A stretch of DNA of 64,000 nt, from assembly GCF_021130785.1 (NCBI RefSeq), contig NC_060215.1, positions 71,369,501-71,433,500 on the forward strand, read 5' to 3'. Source of the stretch: Homalodisca vitripennis. Lineage: Eukaryota; Arthropoda; Insecta; Hemiptera; Cicadellidae. Positions 52,893-64,000 of this stretch are shown one piece after another. Both the position numbers and the translations under genes were made by a program. A model generated the notes under the pieces. The model was not told the DNA's origin, ran no database searches, and worked only from the letters and a program-made list of their open reading frames with translations. The first letter of the stretch is position 1, and every line of letters starts with the position of its first letter.

Positions 52893-53105
52893 CGCTTGTC
52901 ACAATGCTCTGGTATGATATGTTTATTTTAATCTAGTTTTTAATTATGTGTTAGGTTAGTTATTCACCTGAAGAAGAGACAGATTGCAGATCTCGAAACT
53001 TAGTGTTACTGATTTTTTTGTATCACTGAACAATAGCAAATGTCCGTAATAATCCTGTTTCCTTCATAATCCTTCCATCATCAAAAACAAACTTCAAAAA
53101 ACTTA
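52893..53105 (+). repeat. dispersed repeat, copy B
   Basis: Same family and orientation as 44040-44300. The match is interrupted by small indels and point changes. Confidence 0.8.
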
Positions 53106-54415
53106 AAAAATTTACCATTTGTTGTGTGAGCTGGTTGCTGTATAGGTCCAGATGTTGGACTTTTAGTTTGAATTAATGATGATGCAGGTTAAAATCTTAT
53201 CTAGTGCACTTTTTATCTTTACTGCCCACCTATTATTGTACTGAGTCTCCCCCTTACTCTGATGTTAATTTATTCGAAAGATCTTCAATTATACAAAATC
53301 CCATTACTTAGTGTTTTCTTAATATATTGTAAATTTAACACCAAACACTACAGTACTGTTTGAACCGATTTTCAATAAGGATTTTTGTAACTTGGTCACT
53401 TTTGCTATCAATGCTTAAACAGATTAGAGGCTTTATTCTCTTGAGTCGGTGTGACAGAGTGGAGTGTAGCGCCATTGCTGGTCTGAGTGAGTTGGGAAGC
53501 TGAGGACCAAATAGGAGATGGAGGGGAATAATAGGACCTGAGTGTCCCCTAATCTTAGCCCTATTGTTTTTGTCGATCCTCTGCAGCAATTACAGTCTGT
53601 TTATTGTATAGCCACTCTTTTTTAAGAATAATCAAAAAGCAAAACTTCATTGGTGCAGTAAATTATTAACTTAACATTGTTTGTCAGCTGTCTTGTTATG
53701 AATGATCAATGGTGTAGTTGCAATATTATTTGTCATAAAGTAACAATATTTTCCATTATAAATTAGTTTCTATATTTTTATTATGTGAAAATAAGTTGTA
53801 AAACAGACATTGATAACAAACTGTACCACTCGTTTGACATAGAATGTATAATTTTCACAAGGTTGTTCTTGATGAAGAAAATGTATGTATTTATGTTAGA
53901 ACTCATTCTTATGTAATTAGTCAAAAGCACAAGAATCAGTAAGTAATATGTATTTTTATTAGCAAACTGAACAAATTTAATGGGATTAATAAGAATTATT
54001 TATTTTTGAAATTTATATACAATGTAAAACTAAAAGTTGCAATATTAAAACATCACTAACATTTCATACAACAAAATACGATAACCTCACACTTTTCCTT
54101 ATAAGTCTATATCAAGACTGGTGTAATGCCTCAAGTCTATATCAAGTCTGGTGTAAAGCCTCAAGCTTTCCCCTATAAGCATATTTCAAGACTAGTGTAA
54201 GTCCCATCTCTTTTTTAATAATTATAATAATTAATAAGAATTAGAAGTAAAAAGTTCATGCAGAGGCTAAATTGTGGCTTTTATACAGTTCTTAATTAGA
54301 CCCTTCAGTTATAACATTGAAAACCAATATCTGTACCATTGACTATGTCTAGAAGCAACGTATCAATCCTAATTTCATCGTTGACAAAGTTGGAGGATTT
54401 AGAGCACTGTAGAAT
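53106..54415. other. non-coding, nothing secure
   Basis: An 84-codon minus-strand frame at 53335-53589 is not recognisable. A CAAGTCTATATCAAG(A/T)CTGGTGTAA(T/A)GCCT unit is repeated two to three times at 54100-54200. Confidence 0.45.
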
Positions 54416-54419
54416 TTTG

Positions 54420-54680
54420 CTTCGTTTACCAATCCAATATGCTTCACAATCCAAAATGTTTCACAATCAAATATGCTCCATAATGTAATATGACATGTTC
54501 TGACGCTTCTTCTGTTTGGTACAGTCGCTGCAGGATTTCCATTAAAAAGATACACTCTGTGCAAATGTTTCCAGAGATAGCCATGACCAAAACAAATTCA
54601 ATTGCACTCTTCACTTGCTCCCTGCTTTTTGAATTGTAGGGGTAGCGCTTTCGATAAAAGGCTTTCCAAAACATTGACTG
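54420..54680 (-). pseudogene. LINE C-terminal zinc-knuckle fragment
   Basis: With one shift the minus strand reads KSREQVKSAIEFVLVM, HLHRVYLFNGNP, then C-x2-C-like CTKQKK, and in the other frame YQTEEASEHVILHYGAYLIV. This is the S-R-V-TGHG-L-HLHR-L-P-C-C-EE-SEHV-C pattern after RNase H in R1/jockey-type LINEs. It is short and isolated. Confidence 0.5.
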
Positions 54681-55895
54681 AGACTAAGTTTGCAGTGTTC
54701 TGCCTTGGCAAGATCTGTGGATCTTATTGTTGAATAACATATGTTACATGATTCTTGTGGGATTAGGGTGTATTTGAGCTGTCTTCTTGGCCGGTGTGTC
54801 TTGTTTCTTTATTTTCTAAGATTCCTTGATGGCTTGGGACCCTTCTGACTTTTATGATATTGCCAAATATAGCATAAAATGACACAATAAAGAAATCAAA
54901 TGTAAAATCATATGTAAAACCTCTTGGAGTCTGTTTAAGGTTAAATTAAGTAAAAAAATCGGATTTCTTTGATATTCTAGTAAAACATCTCATACTAATG
55001 GGTATGATGTTGCAAAACGTTTAAGAAGAAATGTATAAATATGTCTGTGGAAATAGTAGTCCAATTCTCAGCTGAAAATTCTAAAAGGTTATTTGTACAA
55101 CAACCTGTGGATGCTACCCTTTCTTCCCAAAACTGTAAATGCGGAGATCACGGAAAAAACTTTTTCACTTAAAACAAAAAAAGAGCTATGGGGTAGAGGG
55201 TTGTATACTTAAAAATGATAGGAGATTTGAAAGGGTGATTCACTCATTTGCCAGATTTTAAAATTAGGCAATTATTATTTTATCCAATCTAAAATGTTAT
55301 CTATCTACATTTTTTCATACAGAAAGTAAGCAATGTGTTAGCAGTCAGTAATTTGCAGAAACTGTATCCATATATCTCATACTTACTTCATCTCTTCAAG
55401 ATGTTATTTTTCCTCATCAATAAAAATATGCTAAAATTAAATTTTTTTCATGGAAACAAAACATCCAAATAATTATCACGAATAATCAGTGTTGCCTGTT
55501 TGATCTAAAATTGGTGATAGGTTAGTAAATAATCAAAGACGTTTAACTGTTTTGTATATGATATTATACTTGAAAAATAGAAGTATAATTTTCTAACATT
55601 GCTATGGAATGAATTTTATGATGTCTCAATTTTAATAAACAAAGAATAATAGTAGTAAAAAATTTTTTAAATCTGTTCCTGAATGAGAAGAAATCTAGAT
55701 CAGTGTGTTCCAAAATTGTATTCTGTTCCCACTTCTCTTTTTAGTGTGTATAAATAACATCAAATATGACACTCAGTGTCAGTAAACTAAATATTGTGAT
55801 GATAAAAACATGATTCTAACAGACCTTTGTTCCGTTTAATTAAAAGCTGAAACATGACTTAAGAGAACAATCATTATAATGTTAGATAACAAATA
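54681..55895. other. non-coding, nothing recognised
   Basis: AT-rich, no coding pattern until the LINE endonuclease trace. Confidence 0.45.
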
Positions 55896-55899
55896 TAGT

Positions 55900-58520
55900 A
55901 TATAGTTACATGTATTTTATATTTTTTGTGTGGAAAATATAAAAATGTAATATTTGTAGGTGATGTAAATATTTATGTTCTTATAAATTCACCTAGCACT
56001 AACTGATATGCTCGGAGTGTTTATTTGAATTATTTGGTTGATTTTCGTACACGTTTTTCATCAATCTCTGCTTTAGACAATATGTTTACTAATATAGATA
56101 AAAGATATTTGAATATTTCTGCCTTAAATACTTTGATTTCTGGTAATGATGGATTGTTCCTGGAGCTTTTAGATTTTTATGTAAATGACAATAAAACTAA
56201 TAATACTAGCCTATACTTAATGAATGTAGAAATTTTACAATAAATAGCACTGACATGTTTAAAAAGCTTTTAGGCAAAGGAAACTGGCTTGATGTATATA
56301 CTGCATATGTTAACTGTAAATACAATGTATTTATCAAGTTTTTAAATACTATTATAATTTATGTTTACCAAAATTGAAGAAAAGGTCCAGACAACATAAT
56401 AAAAGCTGGTACACAGATGAATTAAAAGAAGGAAAGCAGCATATAATGGAACTAAGAAAACTAGCAAGATCTACTAAGAATCAATATACTGAAAACCAAG
56501 TATATATATAATATATAATAAGTATATATAATAAGTATTTTAAAAAGAAAATTATCACAGCAAAAAGACAACACTTTGACAATGTATTTAATACCTCAAA
56601 TAATGTTCGTAAAGCATTTTGGAATCTTATAAATCAGGAAACAAGCAATGGTAAAACATTTATAACTAGTAATAGAAATTCTTATAGATGGTAAATTATT
56701 TTCAAATCTAAAAAAGATAAGTATTGTTTTTAACAACTTTGAATTATTATGTAAATGAGTCAATTATACCCAAATCAGCACAAAAAATGATGACGCTAAT
56801 TTCACGAAATAAAAAAAATCAATTCCAAATTTATATGCAAACATGTCACAAAAGAGGAAATGTTAAAAATAATTGATTCTTTAAAAAAATAAGTGGTCAT
56901 CAGTTTTTAATAAGATACCTATGATAGATATTAAAATTATTACTAAAATTATAGCTTAACCTTTGACTCATCTGATCAATTCATCTTTTGTAAGTGGCCA
57001 TTTTCCTGAAAAGTTAAAAATAGCTAAAGTAATACCACTTTGCAAAAATTCTGATTATAAAGAATTGCAAAGTTATCTACCTTTATGAATATTACCGTCA
57101 TTTTCTAAAATGTTTGAGAAAGCTATGTATACTCAACTGGTTAATTAATTAAAAGAGAATAATTTACATGATTCTGATCACCATGGATTCAGACCAAAAC
57201 GATTAGTAATTACAGCCGGAATTGATTTTATTGAATCTATTATTAAGTCAGTTGATAAAGGAGAAAAGACCGATGTGTTTTTGGATCTAAGTAGAGCCTT
57301 TGATAGTGTATCACATGCTTTGCTTTTGAAAAAATTACAAACTCTCGGTATAAGTACAAATATTTTGGCATGGTTTGTCCTACCTGACCAACAAGAAGTA
57401 GTTTGTTGAAATTAAACAACAAATTAACAAATTGCTTTTCTACTTTGGTAGAGATCCAACATGACGTTCCTCAGCAGTCTATTTTGTTCTTATGCTACAT
57501 AAGGGGGATTACCTAGTTTGCCGAATGGGAGTCCTCATAATAAAATATGTATATTTGTTGATGATGCAAGTGTCAAGATAAGTGAATCTCATCTATTAGC
57601 TTATAATTAAAGACTTCTTCTTAAACAATAATAAATTATTAGCAAATCAAACTAAAACCAATTTTGTAGTATTTTCAACAAATTATTGTAAGTCAAGTGC
57701 TAGAACCTTGTATAATATTTAAAGACAAATTATTAAAACAAGTAGATCCAACAAAAATTTTAGGATTAACACTATAAACATTTATCTTGGGATCTACATG
57801 TTGACCAAGTTGTTAAAAAGATCTCATTTGAATCGTTTGTAATTTATAAAATGTTTAAACTCTGCTTCGTTCATAGTCTTAAGATTCTTGACTTTGCATA
57901 TATTGACTCCGTAATTTCTTTTGGACTATGCATCTATGGAGCTACTTCAAAATTCTATCTAAATAGAATACTTTTATTACAAAAACATGCTGTAAGTCAA
58001 ATTTTAGGGCTCAATTGGAATGAGTTAGTGAGGGATTAGTGAATATTGACATTGTACATTCTGTATATTTATCAAGCTATCCATTTCACAAAACAGTTAA
58101 TAGTTCAAATAAATTGCCTATATTGGGTGCTAACCACAGGTATTTGACTTGCCATAAAGACAACATAGCCATTCAGGCCCTCAAATTGGAATTCTTTAAG
58201 AAAAAGACAATCTATTTGGGAGCAAAATCTCCATCAAACTACCATCTGTAAATAAAATTTAAGAATTTTTTTAAAAAACATTTCAAAGGCACTTTAAAGA
58301 ATATTTTTTTGCTAAACCTTTGTATGAGTTTTCAGAATTTATTGAGTAATAGGAAATATTAGATTTAGAAAGAAATATAAGTTAATTAGGTGCAATTTAT
58401 GTTTATTAATAAGTGTTATGTTATTATAGGTATAAAATACACATTTTATCGATATGACATAATTAAATTTACTATGTACTTTTATGAATAAAGTGGTTTT
58501 CAATTCAGTTCAATGCAATT
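55900..58520 (+). pseudogene. CR1-like LINE ORF2, decayed
   Basis: The endonuclease trace reads VGDVNIYVLINSPS, LVDFRTRFSSISALDNMFTN, IDKRYLN and SGNDGLFLELLD (SDH lost). The RT reads SSFVSGHFPEKLKIAKVIPL, LPSFSKMFEKAMYTQLVN, HHGFRPKRLVITAG, VFLDLSRAFDSVSHALLLK, and FVDDASVK for YADDAS. The C-terminal part has SFGLCIYGATSKFYLNRIL, LLQKHAVSQILGLNW, LKLEFFKKKTIYLGAK. Almost every motif has its counterpart in ORF2 at 20410-23289 (NFITNIDKKYI, VSIYGATSNKN, LELFKKKTEYAG), so it is an old copy of the same or a sister family. The 3' end is AATAAAGTGGTTTTCAATTC near 58490. About ten stops and shifts are present. Confidence 0.8.
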
Positions 58521-60464
58521 TAAAAGAATTATTTTGAAAGCTGTAATATATCAAATGGAGCTATGTCAGTTTAGATTATGATTGCATTAGATTCACTAAA
58601 CAGTGAAATTCTTTCAACTATCACTGGCCTAGAAAATCAGCATGCAGAAGTTGAATTTTGGAACATAAAGGACATCTCCAGCACAGACTTATAGCCTTCA
58701 TTTTCCAGAGGCTGTTTGTTGTTAGGTTTTGGTCTTTAACTAGCAGGCTCCCAACTGGAATTGAATTTAGACATTCAAAGATAAGGAGGCGGTTTTAGAA
58801 ATTGGAATTTGTTCCACACACAATAGTTTACGTATCTCTAGAATGCTTGAGATTACTGTTTAAAAAAAAAGGTGGCTCATTGTTACACCATTGAGAAATG
58901 TGCGAGAAGCCATATGTAACACAGTTGATATAAAAATATGTCATAAATGTTAAGAGTTCATCTAAAAGACTTATTTTGACCTTATTATAATTCCAAAGAA
59001 CTCTTTGTCAGTGGCATGTGCCAAGGGCACTCAATTCTTCAAGAAAATATGTAGGCAATCAGTTAATTTGTAGTTGTACTTGTTCTATTATTTAAAGTAT
59101 TAAAACAAATAACCAATTAAATTAATAATTAATTTATTTTTAATATATATAAAAAAATTTGTGTTTAATATGATTGTTGTGCCAACAACCAATAGAAAAT
59201 TAACTTGCACTTTTTGTTTTTACTGTTATGTGTTACATGATATGTTATGTAATGGTGCAAATTATAGGTAACTAAGTGTTTTACTACACGGACACATATT
59301 TTTTTGTAGGGAACGTATTGGACTTTTTGTAGGGAACTTATTGGACGGGTAGAAAGGAAAAGGTCTCACAAGACTTAATTTCCGATGTTAGTTTTTGAAT
59401 GAAAATACTTTTGAAAGGACATTTAATGCAAATTTTTCTGTATTTCCCTTAGTATTTGAGATACATATACAACACTCGGTATATACCTAACCTCCATCGA
59501 TACAAACACTGACTCATCTTAACATATAAATCTTCTTTCGATTTGTGACATGGATGAAGGAGGAAAAATAGCCTTTGGCTAAGTAACTGTCTTATGCTAA
59601 TAATTAATAAAATAACTCATTATTGGTTGTTAAATTAATAAGTTGACATATTTTTCTGTGTTTGTTTCTGGATGGAGTTGTTTTAATCACATTTTGATGA
59701 TGTGCTTAAAATTGGCCAGCAGTCACTTTTGTTGAAAGCCAATAGGTAATAAAAAAGCCTGAAACCTTGTTTTAGGGGAATTTCTTTATTTTTATGGCTT
59801 TCTTGTATTTTATGATAAAAATTTTTCCCGAGTTAGCTGAAACTTTATTTTCATCAAACTTGATTGCATGTTTTGTTTCAGTTGAGATAAGTGCTGCAAT
59901 ACTTTTCAATTATTGGCCTATTGCATTAGTGTCAGGTCCAGATTTCCCACTAGGCACATGCTGAGGGGTGGTAGCTCAAGGAGGTAGCCCCACAAGGTGA
60001 TTTTATTTTTTTTTTGGGGTAAAGAAATTTAATGGTTTTATTTAGTACTTGTTGGAGATAAAAACAAATTTTGATGAGAACGTTGGATTTGATACTGCAA
60101 ATGAGTATACTACTAGAATTAATCAAGTAAAAGTTGAAATGTGTTCTGCTGCCTGGCTCATGTGATATGACTGCCTTAGATTACTTTTGGAAGATGAGTC
60201 GCTGTACATTCTAAGTCGTCGGACATTGGATCAGACTTAGACATAGCACAGCTTCAGGTGACCGTAGTACGTGTTATCAGTAATTTTGACCTTATATTGT
60301 GCCGATTCTTCCCCTTATTCTGTTTTAAGGATAAGATCCTTGAACAGGCCAATGGCTCAAAAAGGCAATGAGCAGGATAATGGGGGCTAGTCTACCTTCA
60401 AATTTAAGTTTTACCTGCCTCTCTACATAAAAATAATACTATTTAATACAATATTAATTGTAGT
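58521..60464. other. intergenic, nothing recognised
   Basis: Apart from the 23-bp duplication at 59301 there is no structure I can support. Confidence 0.45.
59301..59346 (+). repeat. 23-bp tandem duplication
   Basis: TTTTTGTAGGGAAC(G/T)TATTGGAC occurs twice in direct succession with one difference. Confidence 0.9.
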
Positions 60465-60765
60465 ATGTGAGGTGAATAAAAACTATTATTTTCTTAAACT
60501 AACTTAATCTAAATTAAGAATATCCTAGGATGAATGAATTTATTAAAGTTACAATATTCTAAAAATGTTGGTATTTTCCAAGGTATTGGGGTGAATAGAC
60601 ATTAGTTTATACTTGATAGGGTTAGATTACTCTTACTTTTATAAAGTCAGGGATGGATCATAGCTAGCTTCTAGATCATTTGCTATCATGATGATGATTT
60701 TGCAAGTATGTTAGAAAGATTTATCATGAGTGTAGAGCAATAGGTAATTCCAAACTTTTTTCAGC
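60465..60765 (+). repeat. inverted-repeat pair, left arm
   Basis: Aligns with the reverse complement of 62765-63075. Shared blocks include GTGAGGTGAAT, TTAAACTAACT, AATATTCTAAAAA, TATTGG(G/T)GTGA, TTTAT(A/G)C(C/T)TGATAGGGTTAGATTA, and AGAAAGA(T/C)TTATCATGA. Identity is perhaps 70% overall. The two arms could be the ends of a long foldback element or two inverted copies of a smaller repeat. Confidence 0.7.
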
Positions 60766-62764
60766 ATCTGAATTTATTTAACTGAGCATTAGGTGGCTGG
60801 AGGAGTAGCATTGTAAGTCTTGACAGCTAATGAAAATCATGACTTCATTATGACTTACCATTACAAACTTTTTTTCTCGACCAAAAGTTTTTTTGGGTTT
60901 TAAAATATGCTTACCTTATTGAAGAATATATTTTAGTTAACAATAAATTGAGAAAGTTTCAATGAATTCTGTATAGGGAAACGTAACCGTAGTTGATGCA
61001 AGTTGTAATTTTTTAATAAAGTTAGCGAACTCCTCATAGTAGAATTTAGAAGAAATGTTAGGGATGTATCGATGATTAATATATAATAACCCAGATTGAT
61101 GAAGTTATTAATTTGCAATACAGCTTTCAGAGAGGAGTGGCTAATGACGTAGGAGTCATTGTATCACTGTGACCAAAACAATCCATTATGTATAAATAAG
61201 ATCATTGATTAGTCGAAAAATTTATCATTTTATTTAGGTTTTTGTGTTTCTTAACAATAATTGTGATTAAATATTCGTTTTGTTTCCCTTTATGTATATT
61301 TCTGTTTCTTATCATACTTTTCATTTTTTTGTTTGGTCACTCGTACTGGGTATTGTTTGTAATTTATCTCTATTTGCAATTTAATGCATTGATCAATTTC
61401 CCTAGAAGGAAATGAAAGAAACACTCTTTTATGGTAAATCTGATTTACAGATATACCGTGTTTACATATTTGTGCACTGTATAAACAGCTCAGGTTATCC
61501 AAGCATAAATCAACAAATAACCTATAATGTTATCTGATTAAAATCACAATTATCGTAAAAGAGTGGTGAGGTAGTGGTTGAGAAACCAGATTCTGGAGAA
61601 GAGGAGAAATCAGAAGTATAATTGCATATAACAGTGTTATTTGTAGGCTACACAATTTCTTCCTAGGTAATAACTCCTTATCAGCCATAAAAAAAATGAG
61701 GGCCTTCATTTGCTCAGGAGGAAGAGAAATCATTCAAAGAATATTTAAAAAAACTTAAAAAATTATTAATTGCCTATTTTGTTTGCATTTCAGTATAAGA
61801 TGCTCCAGAGTGTGTTGCTTCTTTTCAGCACTAGTTCTTTTTCAAGCAATCTTTTATAGTTGTTTCAGCTCTGTGAGGACAGCTTACGTGTTTTCTATAC
61901 AATAATTCTGGTTTAGTATTTGTTTTGTTTCCCTTTATTTATTTTTCTGTATCTCATCATATTTTTCACTTTTTCACTTTCTGTTTGGTCATTCGTACTG
62001 ATTGTGGTTTATCTATTAGGATACTATTTTACGCCTATTGATATAAGTGCAAAAGATAGTTACTTTACTAAATAAATACAGGATTTACTTTGTTACTAAT
62101 AACATCCATAAATTTCTTCTTCTCCCAATTTTTCATTCTGTTGAAACAGTTATGATATTATCATCATTATCACAGGTTATTTGTGAATTTAAGCTTGGGT
62201 CTTTTTTTGTTAATCTACATATCTTCAAACATGGTACACTTGAATTTCAACTCTAGGACAGTCTAAGACGTATGAAATTGAGTTTGCGATAAAAAGTGAC
62301 GTTCATTTCCTCCACCTTTAAATGACCCATTTTTTCATTTAGCTGTGATCTTATCCATCCCAGCACGAATGCATATGTCATTAGTTTTTATTGTTTTATA
62401 CAGTATTAATTGTTGATCCTTAAAAATGATCAGAAATTCCACTATCAACAACTTCAAGTTGGTTGCAATTTGTATTGTAAAGCTGAACTCGCCATTAAAT
62501 TACATAGTTTATCCCTTTCTCAGATCTCATTACAGCTTTCTGAAATAATTGTCTAAAAGTATTCTTCAATAAGGTAATACAATTTTAAAAGTTATGTAGG
62601 TATATTAAAAAAAGTTTGTGAAATAAATTTTCCTGGATCAGCCAAGTGATGCAGTATTATTTCCATTAATTGTCAGGGTGACAATGTTCCACCATGTGTT
62701 TCCTCATGCTCATGCTCATGTAAAAACTTGGATGTCAAAAATCTATGTTTTGGTCTTTAAATAT
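60766..62764. other. interior between the inverted arms
   Basis: About 2 kb, AT-rich, without a transposase or other recognisable gene. It holds a direct repeat of about 100 bp (61268-61370 and 61918-62016). Confidence 0.5.
61268..61370 (+). repeat. direct repeat, first copy (second at 61918-62016)
   Basis: Both copies contain TTGTTTCCCTTTAT, ATTTCTGT/ATTTTTCTGT, ATCATA-TTTTCA and TTTGGTCA-TCGTACTG. They are 650 bp apart. Confidence 0.7.
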
Positions 62765-63075
62765 TTGTAATTGTTTAGAATTACCTATTCTCTATGATCA
62801 TGATAAGTCTTTCTAGAACACATTTGTGTATAAACATTGCCATGATTGCAATTGATCTGAAAAATAGCATGCTCCAATCCTGGCTTGATAAAGCTAAGAA
62901 TAATCTAACCCTATCAGGCATAAACCAATGTTTATCACACCAATAGCTTAGAAAGTACCAAATGTAGGGTTGTTTTTAGAATATTCTAAATGTTAATGAA
63001 TTTATAAACTTTTTCATGTATAACCTAAAATGTTGTTAAATACCAGTTAGTTTAACCAAATAATTCACCTCACCT
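62765..63075 (-). repeat. inverted-repeat pair, right arm
   Basis: Reverse complement of 60465-60765, see there. Confidence 0.7.
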
Positions 63076-63820
63076 GATGCGTATTAATGGTCATGACAGT
63101 ATGCTACGGTCTGTTTACATATCAACATGTCATCCATCAAGATTTCACTGTACTTTGTGTTCACATTGAAATATTCTTATAGGTAACATGTTATGTGCAA
63201 GGAAATTTATTTTACTCAACACTTGATAGTTTGGAGCAGAATTTTAAATATTTTGGAAAAGGCTATAATGAGTACAAGTGGTTTTGGATAACCTGGTCAC
63301 TATCCCTAATTTGGTTGGAACAATTTAATACGAGTCTAATCACACAATAAACTGTATAATGGTGTGTTTGTACCATAAACTTGTGAGTACAAAACTTAAA
63401 AAAGAATGTTGCTTTTAACTAATAACCAGGTAGTAATATTCCACACCAGGTGTGCGTAACAGGTCTCACTGAGGCTGCTTGCAAGCTTTCAAGTCTTAAC
63501 TCATTTCATTCTTGAAATATCCTGCAGACATACAGAGAGTCATACAGAAAAGAAATTTTTCATCCCCCCTGGCAGACAAAAGACTAATTCTACCAGCAGA
63601 ATTTATTCAAGATATCTGGTGGATATTTAGGCTACACATATTTATGTCACATGTTAAAATGTCATTCAATGGTACCCCTTTTATTTATTTATTCAAAAAT
63701 TTTCTCAGCATCATGGTATATATTTTCTTGGCAACCTTAAAACCAATGTAAACAAATTCACTACCACTTGGCCAAATCCTATATTGCCATGCATTGTCAT
63801 CGAAGTTAATGTTGCTTATA
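63076..63820. other. intergenic, nothing recognised
   Basis: A 79-codon plus-strand frame at 63512-63751 has no family resemblance. Confidence 0.45.
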
Positions 63821-63822
63821 TA

Positions 63823-64000
63823 CAGTGTGAGTTAAAAGTATGGATACACTCTGTTTAGTTTTTGATGGATAAAGATGGAGGGATGGAACTCGGGACACTT
63901 TTCTAGGAAATAGAAGTGAACTTTTTAGTCACTATACAACTTTGCCCAATGGGTCTTTACATTTAAAATTTTTAGCTGTCCCCCCAAAATCCCATTTTGG
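63823..64000 (+). mobile_element. probable left end of a Tc1/mariner-type transposon, cut by the window edge
   Basis: After a TA (63821-63822) the sequence CAGTGTGAGTTAAAAGTATG and ATACACTCTGTTTAGTTTTT begins, in the style of mariner-superfamily terminal repeats. The interior and the other end are outside the window. Confidence 0.4.

Noticed and set aside
53335..53589. 84-codon minus-strand frame suggestive of a LINE C-terminus
   Set aside because: Some LINE-like flavour (LFGPQLP) but no diagnostic motif; too weak to call.

Overview
This window is AT-rich animal DNA, almost certainly from an insect. The evidence is three exons of a single-copy gene (porcupine), GT-AG introns of several kilobases, mariner/IS630-type transposons of the kind common in insect genomes, and many LINE retrotransposons. 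A hemipteran or other hemimetabolous insect would fit, but the sequence does not fix the order. I see no bacterial, plasmid or CRISPR content and no convincing tRNA or rRNA gene.

Region by region. 1-16060 holds the 5' part of the host gene porcupine (PORCN, the Wnt O-palmitoleoyltransferase) on the minus strand. Coding exon 1 is at 15855-16041, exon 2 at 11614-11812 and exon 3 at 3768-3990. The splice phases match and the remaining exons lie beyond position 1. Its introns hold a long-TIR IS630/mariner element (432-3002), several decayed mariner copies, LINE pieces, a Penelope-like fragment and a perfect-looking hairpin. 17.7-19.2 kb is an R1/jockey-type LINE remnant and a 177-bp tandem duplication.

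20.2-25.3 kb is the best-preserved element: a CR1-like LINE on the minus strand with an open ORF1 (coiled coil, SGNH esterase, macrodomain) and an open ORF2 (endonuclease and reverse transcriptase). It is 5'-truncated and flanked by a candidate 9-bp target duplication. 27.0-32.2 kb is a second, nearly full-length LINE of another family (PHD-finger ORF1, endonuclease-RT ORF2, 58-bp 5' monomers, TAGACAA-type 3' tail). 35.8-42.4 kb is a plus-strand series of decayed LINE pieces. One ORF1 again encodes SGNH plus macrodomain; another encodes coiled coil, a SENP8/Ulp1-like peptidase and SGNH; an RT fragment and a 5'-truncated ORF2 follow. 44.5-45.7 kb is a piggyBac-like MITE with three palindromic subterminal repeats. 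46.8-58.5 kb holds further decayed LINEs and a possible piggyBac-like element. 60.4-63.1 kb contains a long inverted-repeat pair, and a mariner-type end begins at 63823.

The most unusual content is the accessory enzymology of the LINE ORF1 proteins. A TARG1/OARD1-like ADP-ribose macrodomain sits next to the known esterase domain in two copies. A NEDD8/SUMO-type cysteine peptidase domain, with its catalytic residues still readable, sits next to an esterase domain in a third. Apart from porcupine I could not recognise any host gene in the window.
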